DNA of 64,000 nt from an uncultured Pelagibacteraceae bacterium. GTDB taxonomy: Bacteria > Pseudomonadota > Alphaproteobacteria > Pelagibacterales > Pelagibacteraceae. The notes under the pieces were generated by a model that saw only the letters and a list, made by a program, of their open reading frames with translations, had not been told where the DNA came from and searched no databases. Of this stretch, positions 29,800 to 40,593 are shown in pieces. The stretch is from positions 186,001 to 250,000 of the forward strand of contig CACFNH010000001.1 of assembly GCA_902567685.1 (NCBI GenBank), in the 5' to 3' direction. Each line of letters starts with the position of its first letter. Within the stretch, counting starts at the first letter, position 1. Both the position numbers and the translations under genes were made by a program.

Positions 29800-30145
29800 A
29801 AACGATTCAATTGGATTAAAGATAAATAGTAATTTTTTTATTCAAAAATTTCAAACTAATATTCAAAGCAATGAAACACTTGTTAACAAAATATTAATAT
29901 TTCTAAAAAAACACAAAACTGAGATAAATAAAGATTTTTCAATTATTGTTAATATTGGGCCTGGTAGTTTCTCTTCAGTAAGAATATCCCTAGCTGTGGC
30001 AAAAGGAATACAAGTTTCCAAGGGGGCAAGGCTTTATGGATATAAAGATTCTCTTTTAAATGAATTTAACTTGAAAAATATTGAATTTTTAATTCAAAAA
30101 AATTTGTTGGAAAATGAATTGATTAAACCAGTATATTTGAGTTAG
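29762..30145 (+). CDS. tsaB: TsaB-like tRNA t6A biosynthesis protein, shortened
   Basis: NIGPGSFSSVRISLAVAKGI is the TsaB GPGSFTGLRIG..A.KGLA motif; C-terminal PVYLS resembles the TsaB terminal P.YLR. Located upstream of fur and miaB. Confidence 0.7.
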   Translation: MINDFLIISCTGKNDSIGLKINSNFFIQKFQTNIQSNETLVNKILIFLKKHKTEINKDFSIIVNIGPGSFSSVRISLAVAKGIQVSKGARLYGYKDSLLNEFNLKNIEFLIQKNLLENELIKPVYLS

Positions 30146-30158
30146 ATTAAAGAAATTT

Positions 30159-30587
30159 ATGAGCATTATAGAAGAAAAATGTAAAGCCAAAGGTGTTAGA
30201 TTAACTGAGCAAAGACGTATAATTGCTAAAGTAATGTCGGACTCAAAGCAAACTTATGGTTCAAAAGATCATCCTGACGTTGATGAACTTCACAAAAGAG
30301 TGAGCTCTATAGATAAAAATATTAGCATTGCGACAGTTTATAGAACAGTTAAACTTTTTGAGGAGGCAGGAATAATTGAAAGACATGATTTTAAAGAAGG
30401 AAAGGCTAGGTACGAACCATTAACTGATGAACATCACGATCATTTAATTGATATTAATACTGGAGAAATTATTGAGTTTGTTGATGAAGAAATTGAAAAA
30501 TTACAAAAAAAAGTTTCTGAAAAATTGGGGTACAAACTGGTTGATCATAAATTAGAATTGTATGCCACAAAAATAAAAAAGAATTAA
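30159..30587 (+). CDS. fur: Fur family transcriptional regulator
   Basis: GVRLTEQRRIIAKVM, DVDELHKRVSSIDKNISIATVYRTVKLFEEAGII, DEHHDHLID. Confidence 0.92.
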   Translation: MSIIEEKCKAKGVRLTEQRRIIAKVMSDSKQTYGSKDHPDVDELHKRVSSIDKNISIATVYRTVKLFEEAGIIERHDFKEGKARYEPLTDEHHDHLIDINTGEIIEFVDEEIEKLQKKVSEKLGYKLVDHKLELYATKIKKN

Positions 30588-30591
30588 TATT

Positions 30592-31923
30592 TTGCCAAAA
30601 AAAATTTTCATCAAAACTTTTGGTTGTCAGATGAATGAATATGATAGTGATCGTATTCTCGACTTAGTAAAAAAAGTTGGATATTTTCCAACAAAAAACG
30701 TTTTAGAAACAGATTGTTACATTCTTAATACTTGCCACATAAGAGAAAAAGCTACAGAGAAAGTTTACGATGATATTGGGAGGATTAAAAAAAAATTTAG
30801 AGATAAAAAAAAACCTATATTGTTAATCACGGGTTGCGTTGCTCAGGCAGAAAGTAGTGAAATGCTAGAACGAAGCAAGTATATTGACGGGGTGATCGGG
30901 CCACAATCTTATCATTCAATACCAGATGTCATTAAAAAAATAGAAAATAAAAAAAATAAAGTTAACAACACAGAATTTGATGTAGTAGAAAAATTTGATA
31001 AATTAAATTCAATTCCAAATAAAAATTCAAAAATTTCCTCTTTTTTAACAATTCAAGAAGGCTGCGATAAATTTTGTCATTTTTGTGTAGTTCCATATAC
31101 AAGAGGACCGGAATATTCTAGACCCTTTCAACAAATTATATCTGAAGCAAAACAACTTATAGCCAATGGTTCAAAAGAAATAATTTTATTAGGGCAGAAT
31201 GTTAATGCTTATAATCACAAAAAATATAGATTATCTGATTTGATTAATGAATTAAACAGTTATGATGATTTATATCGTATTAGGTATACCACTTCTCATC
31301 CAAAAGACATGACAGATGATTTAATTGAAGCCCATAAAAATTGTAATAAGCTTATGCCTTTATTACATCTACCAGTTCAAAGCGGATCTTCTAAAATTTT
31401 AAAACTTATGAATCGTAAGCATAACATCGAGGAATATTTAGAAATTATTAAAAAGTTAAAGAAAAATAATGAATTCATAAAATTTTCAAGTGATTTTATC
31501 ATTGGTTATCCTGGTGAAAATGAAGATGATTTTAATAAAACATTATCTTTAATGAAAGATATTAAATTTATTAATTCATTTTCTTTTATATTTAGTCCAA
31601 GACCAGGAACTCCAGCTTCAAACTTAAAAACAGTAGACACTGAAATATCTAAAGAGCGATTAAAAATTTTTCAGAAAATATCAGACGAAATTAAAGAAGA
31701 TTATAGAAAAAAACTTATAAACAAAAAAACAGAGGTTTTATTTGAAAATAAAATGAAAAATCAAGAGAAATATTTTGGAAGAGATAAATATGGAAATTCT
31801 GTAGTGGTGGAAAGTAAAATTGATCTAACAGGAAAAAATTTAGATGTAAAAATAAATAATTTCAATAGAAGCACTTTATTTGGAGAAATTTTTTTAAATA
31901 AAAATAGAGAAGTTGCTGCGTAA
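30592..31923 (+). CDS. miaB: tRNA-2-methylthio-N6-dimethylallyladenosine synthase
   Basis: TFGCQMNEYDSDRI, TCHIREKATEKVY, IQEGCDKFCHFCVVPYTRGPE; TTG start. Confidence 0.97.
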   Translation: MPKKIFIKTFGCQMNEYDSDRILDLVKKVGYFPTKNVLETDCYILNTCHIREKATEKVYDDIGRIKKKFRDKKKPILLITGCVAQAESSEMLERSKYIDGVIGPQSYHSIPDVIKKIENKKNKVNNTEFDVVEKFDKLNSIPNKNSKISSFLTIQEGCDKFCHFCVVPYTRGPEYSRPFQQIISEAKQLIANGSKEIILLGQNVNAYNHKKYRLSDLINELNSYDDLYRIRYTTSHPKDMTDDLIEAHKNCNKLMPLLHLPVQSGSSKILKLMNRKHNIEEYLEIIKKLKKNNEFIKFSSDFIIGYPGENEDDFNKTLSLMKDIKFINSFSFIFSPRPGTPASNLKTVDTEISKERLKIFQKISDEIKEDYRKKLINKKTEVLFENKMKNQEKYFGRDKYGNSVVVESKIDLTGKNLDVKINNFNRSTLFGEIFLNKNREVAA

Positions 31924-31926
31924 ATT

Positions 31927-32931
31927 ATGTCTGAAGTTACTAAATTAAATAATATTTTCCAATCTAAAAAAATAGACAAAGAAACATTTAATATTCAAAT
32001 TTTTGATAATAAAATATTGATGGCAATAGTTGGAGAGTTTAACTCTCATCTATTAGAACTTGAAAAACTTACAAATACGAATATTTTTTTTAGAGGTAAC
32101 TCTATCACGATCAAAGGAAAAATTGATGACACAAAAAGGGTATTTGAAGCAATAAAATTTCTTATTAATAAATTTATTTTAACAAATTCTATTGAAAATA
32201 ATGATATAATTTTGTCAGTGAAGAGCGGCACATATGAAGATAGCAAGTCTAATATTCAGTCATTAAATCAGCTGATTAAGACTCCTAGAAGGTCTGTAAT
32301 GGCAAGATCTGAAAAGCAGGCTCAATACATAAAAGCGTTAAAAGAAAACGATATAACAATTGCTCTTGGTCCCGCAGGTACAGGAAAAAGTTTTCTTGCT
32401 GTATCGGTTGCAATTACAATGCTAATGGAAAAAAAAGTAGAAAAAGTTATCTTGTCCAGACCTGCAGTTGAGGCAGGAGAGAAGCTAGGATTTTTACCCG
32501 GAGATATGAAAGATAAAGTCGATCCATATTTAAGACCTTTGTATGATGCATTATATGATCTATTTGGTTTTGAAAAGATTCAAAAGAAAATAGATACTGG
32601 ACAAATAGAAATTGCACCTCTAGCATTTATGAGAGGTAGAACTCTAAAAAATTCTTTTGCTATTCTAGATGAAGCACAAAATGCTACATCCACTCAAATA
32701 AAAATGTTTTTGACAAGAATAGGTGAAAATTCTAAACTAGTTGTGAATGGAGATCCGTCTCAAATAGATTTAATCAATAAATCAAATTCAGGTTTAATAA
32801 AATCAAGAAAAATTTTAAATAAGATAAAAGAAATAAAAACAATTGAATTTGATCATAAAGATGTAGTTAGACATCCCTTAGTTTCAAAAATTATACAAGC
32901 TTATCAAAAAAATATTGATGATAAAAATTAA
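31927..32931 (+). CDS. phoH: PhoH family protein
   Basis: ALGPAGTGKSFLAVSVA Walker A, SRPAVEAGEKLGFLPGD, AILDEAQNAT. Confidence 0.96.
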   Translation: MSEVTKLNNIFQSKKIDKETFNIQIFDNKILMAIVGEFNSHLLELEKLTNTNIFFRGNSITIKGKIDDTKRVFEAIKFLINKFILTNSIENNDIILSVKSGTYEDSKSNIQSLNQLIKTPRRSVMARSEKQAQYIKALKENDITIALGPAGTGKSFLAVSVAITMLMEKKVEKVILSRPAVEAGEKLGFLPGDMKDKVDPYLRPLYDALYDLFGFEKIQKKIDTGQIEIAPLAFMRGRTLKNSFAILDEAQNATSTQIKMFLTRIGENSKLVVNGDPSQIDLINKSNSGLIKSRKILNKIKEIKTIEFDHKDVVRHPLVSKIIQAYQKNIDDKN

Positions 32932-33385
32932 TGTTCTTTTGAATAATAAAAACTGGGAAAAATTCATAAAAAATCCTGAAATCTATACTAAGAATAAAAT
33001 TAGGTTACTTAATAAAGATAATTCTTTTTTTAAGAAAAAAAACATATATTTTTCTTTACTTCTGAGTGGTAATAAAGAAATTAAAACAATTAATAAAAGA
33101 TTTAGAAAAAAAAACAAAACCACAGATGTTTTATCTTTTCCTTTCTATGAAAAAAGGGAAATCAATAATTTTTTTAAAAAAAAAATTCCATTTTATCTTG
33201 GGGACATAATTATTAATCTAGATAAAATAATAGATCAAACAAGAGATAGAAAAGATATAAGAATTCAATTTGACAAACTCTGGATTCATGGATTAGCTCA
33301 TTTGCTTGGTTATCGTCACAAATTTGATAAAGATTATAAAAAAATGAAAATAATAGAAAAAAAATTTTTCAACTTAGTAAATTAG
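32915..33385 (+). CDS. ybeY: rRNA maturation RNase YbeY
   Basis: TTDVLSFPF, LGDIIINLDKI, WIHGLAHLLGYRH. Confidence 0.95.
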   Translation: MMIKINVLLNNKNWEKFIKNPEIYTKNKIRLLNKDNSFFKKKNIYFSLLLSGNKEIKTINKRFRKKNKTTDVLSFPFYEKREINNFFKKKIPFYLGDIIINLDKIIDQTRDRKDIRIQFDKLWIHGLAHLLGYRHKFDKDYKKMKIIEKKFFNLVN

Positions 33386-34945
33386 ATGACATTAGAAAAA
33401 GTACTAAACAATAAAAATTTTGTCATTTTTATATTTCCTTTTTTATTAGGTCTTCTTTCTGTATTAAGTTTTCAACCTTTTAATTTTACACTTATAAATT
33501 TTTTTATAATACCATGTTTATTTTTAATATTAACTTACGTCAGAAAGAAATCAAAAAATATATATAGAAAAAAACCCTATATAAGAAATCTTTTTTTTAT
33601 AGGCTATTTTTTTGGAATAGGTTTTTTTCTTTCAGGAACTTATTGGATTGCTTATTCTCTTACATTTGATGAGAATTTAAATTTTTTAATACCTTTTTCA
33701 TTAATATTAATTCCTTTGCTCCTGGGGCTTTTTTTTGGTTTTATAACTTTATGTTCTGGACCTTTTTTAAGAAATGATTATTCATCATTTTTTTTATTTT
33801 GTTTGATTTTTTCTTTAATTGAATATTTAAGAGGAAATATTTTATCAGGTTTTCCTTGGAATTTATTGTCTTACTCATGGTCATGGCTATCTGAAGTAAT
33901 TCAAATATTGAATCCGATTGGTGTTTATGCTTTTAACTCGATATCAATAGCCTTTTTTTGTTCTCCAGTAATATTGTTCTTTAAAAGTAAGTATAAATAT
34001 TTAGTCTTTTTAACTTTTTCGTTAATTTATTTTTCGTTTTATATTTATGGATCTTATAAGATTAATAAAGATCAAGAGGTTATAAAAGAAACTAGCCAAA
34101 CTATTAATATTAAAATAATTTCACCTAACTTTAATATGAGATATATTCATAGTGATGAAGAAATAAAGAAAACTATTAATCAAATTATCAGATATAGCGA
34201 CCCAGATCCTAATAAGGAGACTATATTTTTATGGCCAGAAGGAATATTTGCTGGTGTTTATCTTGAAGATTTGAAAAAATTTTCAAATATTTTTAATAAA
34301 AGTTTTTCTAAAAACCACTTAATAATATTTGGAGTTAATACACAAAATAGCACAAAAGAAAAATTTTATAATAGTCTTGTAGTTATAAATAATAAATTTG
34401 AAGTACTTTATAAATATGACAAAGAAAAACTTGTTCCATTTGGTGAATTTTTACCTTTTGAATATTTTCTTGAAAAACTTGGTTTAAAAAAAATAACTTA
34501 TGGATATGGTTCTTTTTCAAAGGGAAATAAACAAAAAAACTATAAATTGAACGATTTAAATATACTTCCTTTGATATGTTATGAAATAATTTTTCCTAAA
34601 TTCATACAATCATCTGAAAAAAATACTAATTTAATTGTAAATATTTCTGAAGATGCTTGGTTCGGAAATTCCATAGGACCACACCAACATTTTGCCAAAG
34701 CTATTTTCAGATCCATTGAAAATAATACTTATTTGGCTAGGTCAGCAAATAAAGGTATCAGTGCTTTTATTAATACTAATGGTGTTGTAGTAAAAAAATT
34801 AGAACCAAATGAGGCTGGCAATATAGAACTAAATGTACCTTTAATTAACAATAATTTTAAAACCAAAAATGATTTGATATTTTTTATTCTTTTATTTACA
34901 TATACGATCATCTTTTTTTTATTTAAAAAAAAATATAATGACTGA
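33386..34945 (+). CDS. lnt: Apolipoprotein N-acyltransferase
   Basis: [68 protein letters not shown]. Confidence 0.96.
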   Translation: MTLEKVLNNKNFVIFIFPFLLGLLSVLSFQPFNFTLINFFIIPCLFLILTYVRKKSKNIYRKKPYIRNLFFIGYFFGIGFFLSGTYWIAYSLTFDENLNFLIPFSLILIPLLLGLFFGFITLCSGPFLRNDYSSFFLFCLIFSLIEYLRGNILSGFPWNLLSYSWSWLSEVIQILNPIGVYAFNSISIAFFCSPVILFFKSKYKYLVFLTFSLIYFSFYIYGSYKINKDQEVIKETSQTINIKIISPNFNMRYIHSDEEIKKTINQIIRYSDPDPNKETIFLWPEGIFAGVYLEDLKKFSNIFNKSFSKNHLIIFGVNTQNSTKEKFYNSLVVINNKFEVLYKYDKEKLVPFGEFLPFEYFLEKLGLKKITYGYGSFSKGNKQKNYKLNDLNILPLICYEIIFPKFIQSSEKNTNLIVNISEDAWFGNSIGPHQHFAKAIFRSIENNTYLARSANKGISAFINTNGVVVKKLEPNEAGNIELNVPLINNNFKTKNDLIFFILLFTYTIIFFLFKKKYND

Positions 34946-36101
34946 TAATAATTATTTTTTTACTAGCGAATCCGTTTCCGAAGGACACCCAGATAAAGTC
35001 TGCGATCGTATTTCCGATATGGTTGTTGATACTTACTTGTCAAAAGAACCTCATGCAAGAGTTGCTTGCGAGACTCTAGCTACCACGAATAAAGTAGTTC
35101 TTGCAGGTGAAACCAGAGGACCAAAAATTAAGAATGATGAACTAATTGAAAAAATAAGAGAGTGTATAAAGGATATAGGATATGACCAAAAAGGTTTTAG
35201 TTGGAAAACAGCAAATATTGAAACACATTTGCATGAACAGTCTTCTGACATTGCAATGGGCGTTGACTCCAAAGGTAACAAAGACGAAGGAGCTGGTGAC
35301 CAGGGTATAATGTTTGGATATGCTTGTAAAGAAACTAAAGATTTAATGCCTGCGCCAATACATTTTTCACACAAAATTCTAAGACTAATGGCAGAAGATA
35401 GAAAAAAAGGAATTCTAAAGGGTATTGAACCAGATTCTAAGAGTCAAGTTACTATGTTATATGAAGATGAAAAACCAAAAAAAGTTACATCCGTAGTTAT
35501 TTCTACCCAACATTCAAAAGATATTGATCGAAAAAAAGTTAAAGATTTAGTTTATCCTTATATTGCAAAATCAATACCTAAAGAGTTGATAAATGATTTA
35601 GATGAAAAAAATGTTTATGTTAATCCTACAGGCCAATTTATTATAGGAGGACCAGATGGCGATACTGGTTTAACAGGTAGAAAAATTATTGTTGATACTT
35701 ATGGAGGAGCAGCACCTCATGGAGGAGGAGCTTTTTCGGGAAAAGATCCAACTAAAGTTGATAGATCGGCAGCCTACGTTGCAAGATATGTTGCAAAGAA
35801 TATCGTAGCATCAGGTGTTTCAGACAAGTGCTTAATTCAATTAGCCTATGCAATCGGGGTATCCGAACCCCTATCTGTTTATGTTAAACTTTCTGATAAA
35901 GATAAAAATAAAACTGAACATATCAAAAAAATTATTAAACAAAATTTTGATTTATCTCCTCGTGGAATTAGAGAGCTTTTAGGACTAAACAAACCCATAT
36001 ATCAAGTAACTTCTGCTTATGGTCATTTTGGAAGAAGCCCTTTAAATAATGGTGAATTTTCATGGGAAAAAACAGATAAAAAAGACATTTTTATAAAGTA
36101 A
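34938..36101 (+). CDS. metK: S-adenosylmethionine synthetase
   Basis: [57 protein letters not shown]. Confidence 0.99.
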   Translation: MTDNNYFFTSESVSEGHPDKVCDRISDMVVDTYLSKEPHARVACETLATTNKVVLAGETRGPKIKNDELIEKIRECIKDIGYDQKGFSWKTANIETHLHEQSSDIAMGVDSKGNKDEGAGDQGIMFGYACKETKDLMPAPIHFSHKILRLMAEDRKKGILKGIEPDSKSQVTMLYEDEKPKKVTSVVISTQHSKDIDRKKVKDLVYPYIAKSIPKELINDLDEKNVYVNPTGQFIIGGPDGDTGLTGRKIIVDTYGGAAPHGGGAFSGKDPTKVDRSAAYVARYVAKNIVASGVSDKCLIQLAYAIGVSEPLSVYVKLSDKDKNKTEHIKKIIKQNFDLSPRGIRELLGLNKPIYQVTSAYGHFGRSPLNNGEFSWEKTDKKDIFIK

Positions 36102-36155
36102 ATCTTGAAAAAATAATAATATTTAATATAACTAAACTTACATTATTGAAATTTC

Positions 36156-36180
36156 AAAAATGGGCCCTGGCCCATTTTTT
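36156..36180. terminator. Rho-independent terminator between metK and nusA
   Basis: AAAAATGGGCCCTGGCCCATTTTTT: GC stem flanked by A and T tracts. Confidence 0.88.
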
Positions 36181-36205
36181 TTTGGAACATATAAAAAAGG
36201 AATAA

Positions 36206-37756
36206 ATGTTAAATAGAGGTTTAGATAAATTAGAATTGTTAAGAATTGTAGAGTCAGTTGCTAACGAGAAATCCATAGATAAAGAACTGGTTATTACATC
36301 TATGGAAAGTGCAATTCAAAAAGCAGCATTAACAAAATTTGGAAATGATAACTCTATAGAAGTGACAATAGATAGAGAAAGTGGAGAAATAAAAATTCAA
36401 AAATTTTTTGAAATCGTAGAAAATGTGGAAGATCCAAGTAAACAAATTACTTTAGAAGATGCAAAAAAAAATAATAAGGGTAATTCAAATCTTAAAGTCG
36501 GTGAAAAAATCTTTGAAGAATTACCTCAAATAGATTTTGGAAGAATAGCTGCACAGAGTGCCAAACAAGTTATTAGTCAAAGAGTAAAAGAAGCAGAAAA
36601 AACAAGACAATATGAAGACTTTATCGACAAAGAAGGTCAAATATTGAGTGGTATTATTAAAAGGTTAGAGTATGGAAATGTAATTATGGACCTAGGAAAA
36701 GCTGAAGGCGTAATCAAAAAAGATGAACTTATACCAAGAGAAATTTTAAAAACGGGAGATAGAGTGAAAGCTTATTGTTATGAAGTAAAAAAAGAAATAA
36801 AAGGTCACCAAATATTTTTGTCAAGAGCCCATCCTCAGTTTTTAGCAAAATTATTTTTTCAAGAAGTTCCGGAAATATATGAGGGAATAATAGAAATCAA
36901 ATCAGTAGCTAGAGATCCTGGTAGTAGAGCAAAAATATGCGTTAACTCTAAAGATAATTCTATAGACCCTGTAGGTGCTTGTGTAGGTATGAGAGGTAGT
37001 AGAGTACAAACGATTGTAAATGAATTACATGGTGAAAAAATTGACATAATAAAATGGACAGAGGACTTGCCAACATTAATTGCTGAGTCTTTATCCCCTG
37101 CAGAAATCCAAAAAGTTTTGATAGATAAAGATAGCAAAAGAATTGATGTAATTTTGACAGAAGAAAATTTAAGTAAAGCTATTGGTAGAAGAGGGCAAAA
37201 TGTAAGATTAGCTTCTAAGCTAACTAATTTTGAAATTGATATATTGACTGACAAGGAAGACTCAGAAAGAAGACAAATAGAATTTAAAGAGAAAACTGAA
37301 CTTTTAATTAAAAATCTTGAAGTAGATGAAACCCTGGGGCAACTTTTGGTTTCTGAAGGATTCCAGGGAATTGAAGAAATATCTCAAGCAAAACCTGATG
37401 ATATATCAAAAATAGAAGGTATAGACGAAGGTACTGCGGAAGAATTAATTAATAGATCAAAAGAAAATTTAATTAAAGAAAAAGAAGAAATTGGAAAAAA
37501 ACTTAAAGAACTTGGCGTTGAAGACTCTCTTATAAGTCTTAAAGGAATGACCCAGGGAATGCTTGTTATGTTGGGTCAAAGAAATATAAAAAAATTAAGT
37601 GATTTTGCTGACTTGTCCTCTGATGAATTAATTGGGGGTTTTGATGAAATTAAGGGAAAAAAAATTAGAGTGGAAGGATATTTAGAGGAATTTTCGCTTT
37701 CCAGAGAAGAGGCTGACCAATTAATTATGTCAGCTAGAGCAATAGCATACAAGTGA
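36206..37756 (+). CDS. nusA: Transcription termination/antitermination factor NusA
   Basis: S1/KH architecture, DPVGACVGMRGSRVQTIVNEL, IGRRGQNVRLASKLT. Confidence 0.97.
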   Translation: MLNRGLDKLELLRIVESVANEKSIDKELVITSMESAIQKAALTKFGNDNSIEVTIDRESGEIKIQKFFEIVENVEDPSKQITLEDAKKNNKGNSNLKVGEKIFEELPQIDFGRIAAQSAKQVISQRVKEAEKTRQYEDFIDKEGQILSGIIKRLEYGNVIMDLGKAEGVIKKDELIPREILKTGDRVKAYCYEVKKEIKGHQIFLSRAHPQFLAKLFFQEVPEIYEGIIEIKSVARDPGSRAKICVNSKDNSIDPVGACVGMRGSRVQTIVNELHGEKIDIIKWTEDLPTLIAESLSPAEIQKVLIDKDSKRIDVILTEENLSKAIGRRGQNVRLASKLTNFEIDILTDKEDSERRQIEFKEKTELLIKNLEVDETLGQLLVSEGFQGIEEISQAKPDDISKIEGIDEGTAEELINRSKENLIKEKEEIGKKLKELGVEDSLISLKGMTQGMLVMLGQRNIKKLSDFADLSSDELIGGFDEIKGKKIRVEGYLEEFSLSREEADQLIMSARAIAYK

Positions 37757-39957
37757 GGTTAAACATGGATGAAAAAAAAGAGAAAAAAAAAACTTTAACA
37801 ATATCTAAAAATTTTAGTAAGAAAGTAGACCCTACATCACTTGTTCAACAAGGAAAAAAATCTTTTTCAATAGATAAAAAAAAACCATTTAGAGGTCCAA
37901 AGAAAAATTTTCAAAACACTATTTTAAATAATAGATTTGATATTAATAAAAAAAACAAAAATGTTGCAAGAAAGTTTATAGAGCAACAAGCAAAAAAAGA
38001 CTTTATTAAAAAGGATGACAAGAAACCAAAAAAAGACAAGTTAAAGTTAAAAAGCACTTTAGACAGAAAAAATTTCAAAATGACAGTTGCTAGAGCTCTA
38101 AATGTTGAGGAAATAGAGATAAAACAAAGAAGCTTAGCATCAGTAAAAAGAGCACGTCTTAAAGAAAAAAAAAACACCACTACAACAACTGAAGAAAAGA
38201 AAGAATTTAAAAAAATTATAAGAGACGTTAAAATTTCAGATCAAATATCAATTCAAGAACTTTCAAATAGAATGGCAGAACGCTCAAGCGATATAATTAA
38301 ATTTTTGCTTAATATGAAAGTTGTAGCAACAATTAATCACGTTATTGACAAAGATACGGCTGAATATATTGTAAAAGAGTTTGGTCACAAACCAATTTTA
38401 GAAGAAACTCCTAACCTAGAAATCAGTAAAAAAGAAAGTTTAATAAAAGGAGATATTAAAAAAAGGCCTCCAGTAGTTACAATAATGGGTCATGTAGATC
38501 ACGGCAAAACTTCACTTCTAGACTCGCTGAGAGATACGAATGTTGTTTCAGGAGAACATGGAGGAATAACTCAACATATCGGAGCTTACCAAGTAAAAAC
38601 TGAGAAGAGTCAAATCATAACTTTTATAGATACCCCGGGTCATGCTGCATTTACTCAAATGAGAGCAAGAGGTTCTAAAGTTACGGATATAGTAGTTTTG
38701 GTAATTGCGGCTGATGATGGAATAAAACCTCAAACAATTGAAGCGATTCAACACTCAAAAGCTGCGAAAGTGCCAATAATTGTAGCAATAAACAAATGTG
38801 ATTTACCAAATAAAAATATCAGTAAGATAAAAAATGATCTTATGCAGTACGAATTAATAGCAGAGGATTTAAGCGGAGATACTTTGTTTGTTGAAGTTTC
38901 GGCTGCAAAAAAAACTAATCTAGATAAACTCAAAGAGGCTATTATTTTGCAGTCAGATATTTTAGACCTCAAAGCATCAATTTCAGGACCAGCTTCTGGA
39001 ACTGTATTAGAATCTAAAATTGATAAAGGCAAAGGTCCTGTATCCACAATACTTATTTCTAATGGGTTGCTTAAAAAAGGAGACTATTTTGTATGCGGTG
39101 ATACTTGGGGTAAAATAAGAGCAATTATTAATCATGAAGGAAAAAATATAGAGGAAGCTTCACCCTCTATGCCAGTGGAAATATTAGGGATGAACAATTC
39201 TGTTTATGCAGGAGCAGAATTTTTAGTAACAGAAGAAGATAAAGCTGAAGAAATTGCAGAATTTAAAAAAAGAGATGACTCTAATGGAGTAAAAAAAATA
39301 ATTACTAAAGATAAAAAAAATTTATTTGAAGATAAAAAGGATAAAGAGGAATTAAATATAATAATAAAATCTGATGTTCAAGGCTCAAGTGAAGCTTTAA
39401 AAAATGCTATAAATAAAATTGAACATGAAGAGGTTAAACCAAACATTATACTTTCAGATATTGGAATGATAAATGAGACTGATGTTTCTCTTGCTAAGGC
39501 TTCAAATGCAATTTTGTTAGGATTTAATGTTAAACCCAACAGAGAAGCTAAAAAATTAGCTGAAGATCAAAATGTTGATATTAAATATTATGATATAATT
39601 TACAAAGCTCTAGAGTCTATACAAAAAAGTTTATCTGGATTATTAGAACCAGACTTAAAAGAAAAAGTAATTGGCTCAGCTGAAATTCTAAAAATATTTA
39701 AAGTATCAAAAGCTGGAAAGATAGCTGGATCAAAAGTTCTTAGTGGAGAAGTAAAAAACAAATCCAAAGCAAGATTAATAAGAGATGGTTCCGTAGTTTA
39801 TGATGGAGAAATTTCTAGCATATTTAGAGAGAAGAATGCAGTAAAAGAGGTTAAAACAGGTTTAGAGTGCGGAATAAGCCTTAAAGACTTTATAGATTTT
39901 AAAGAAAAGGATATAATAGAATCTTATCAAGTTGATAGAATTGAAAGAGAAATTTAA
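37753..39957 (+). CDS. infB: Translation initiation factor IF-2
   Basis: RPPVVTIMGHVDHGKTSLLDSLR, ITQHIGAYQV, FIDTPGHAAFTQMRARG. Confidence 0.98.
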   Translation: MRLNMDEKKEKKKTLTISKNFSKKVDPTSLVQQGKKSFSIDKKKPFRGPKKNFQNTILNNRFDINKKNKNVARKFIEQQAKKDFIKKDDKKPKKDKLKLKSTLDRKNFKMTVARALNVEEIEIKQRSLASVKRARLKEKKNTTTTTEEKKEFKKIIRDVKISDQISIQELSNRMAERSSDIIKFLLNMKVVATINHVIDKDTAEYIVKEFGHKPILEETPNLEISKKESLIKGDIKKRPPVVTIMGHVDHGKTSLLDSLRDTNVVSGEHGGITQHIGAYQVKTEKSQIITFIDTPGHAAFTQMRARGSKVTDIVVLVIAADDGIKPQTIEAIQHSKAAKVPIIVAINKCDLPNKNISKIKNDLMQYELIAEDLSGDTLFVEVSAAKKTNLDKLKEAIILQSDILDLKASISGPASGTVLESKIDKGKGPVSTILISNGLLKKGDYFVCGDTWGKIRAIINHEGKNIEEASPSMPVEILGMNNSVYAGAEFLVTEEDKAEEIAEFKKRDDSNGVKKIITKDKKNLFEDKKDKEELNIIIKSDVQGSSEALKNAINKIEHEEVKPNIILSDIGMINETDVSLAKASNAILLGFNVKPNREAKKLAEDQNVDIKYYDIIYKALESIQKSLSGLLEPDLKEKVIGSAEILKIFKVSKAGKIAGSKVLSGEVKNKSKARLIRDGSVVYDGEISSIFREKNAVKEVKTGLECGISLKDFIDFKEKDIIESYQVDRIEREI

Positions 39958-40361
39958 TGAAAAAAGAGAAGAATTCTTCAGCTTTTAGTCAAAGGCAACT
40001 TAGAGTAGGAGAGCTGGTTAAGCAAAACCTAGGTGAAATTTTTATAAGAAATGAAGCAAAAATACCCTCTATAAACACTAAAGTAATAACGGTTACTGAA
40101 GTTAGAATGACCCCTGATTTGAAAACAGCTAGAGCATACGTGATACCTTTAGGAGGAGCGGAAATGGATAAAACAGTAAGTATATTGACTGAATTCTCTC
40201 ATCTTGTTAGAAAGGCTTTGTCAAAAAAACTTGATATTAAGTTTCTTCCCAAGCTTTCGTTTGTACAAGATACTTCTTTTGAATATGCTGAAAAAATTGA
40301 AAGATTGATTAGAAAAAATAAGAAAAATGAAAATGAAAAAGAAAAAAGAAGAGATAACTAA
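39957..40361 (+). CDS. rbfA: Ribosome-binding factor A
   Basis: SQRQLRVGELVKQNLGEIF, VTEVRMTPDLKTARAYVIPLG; after infB. Confidence 0.94.
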   Translation: MKKEKNSSAFSQRQLRVGELVKQNLGEIFIRNEAKIPSINTKVITVTEVRMTPDLKTARAYVIPLGGAEMDKTVSILTEFSHLVRKALSKKLDIKFLPKLSFVQDTSFEYAEKIERLIRKNKKNENEKEKRRDN

Positions 40362-40593
40362 GTCTTTAGCTATTAATTCCAAAGATGTTGGATCTGCAGA
40401 AGTTCAAATCGGATTATTAAGCGATAAAATAGAAAAATTATCAGATCATTTTAAAAAATTTAAAAAAGACAAACACTCAGCAATGGGATTAAATAAGTCT
40501 GTTAACAGAAGAAAAAAACTTTTAGCTTATCTTAAAAGAAAAAATCCAGAGTCATATAATAAAGTATTAAAACAATTAAATTTAAGGAAATAA
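40327..40593 (+). CDS. rpsO: 30S ribosomal protein S15
   Basis: [58 protein letters not shown]. Confidence 0.97.
   Translation: MKMKKKKEEITKSLAINSKDVGSAEVQIGLLSDKIEKLSDHFKKFKKDKHSAMGLNKSVNRRKKLLAYLKRKNPESYNKVLKQLNLRK

Noticed and set aside
34938-36101. Possible SAM riboswitch for metK
   Set aside because: metK overlaps the end of lnt, leaving no leader space, and no SAM-II/SAM-V-like element was recognised.
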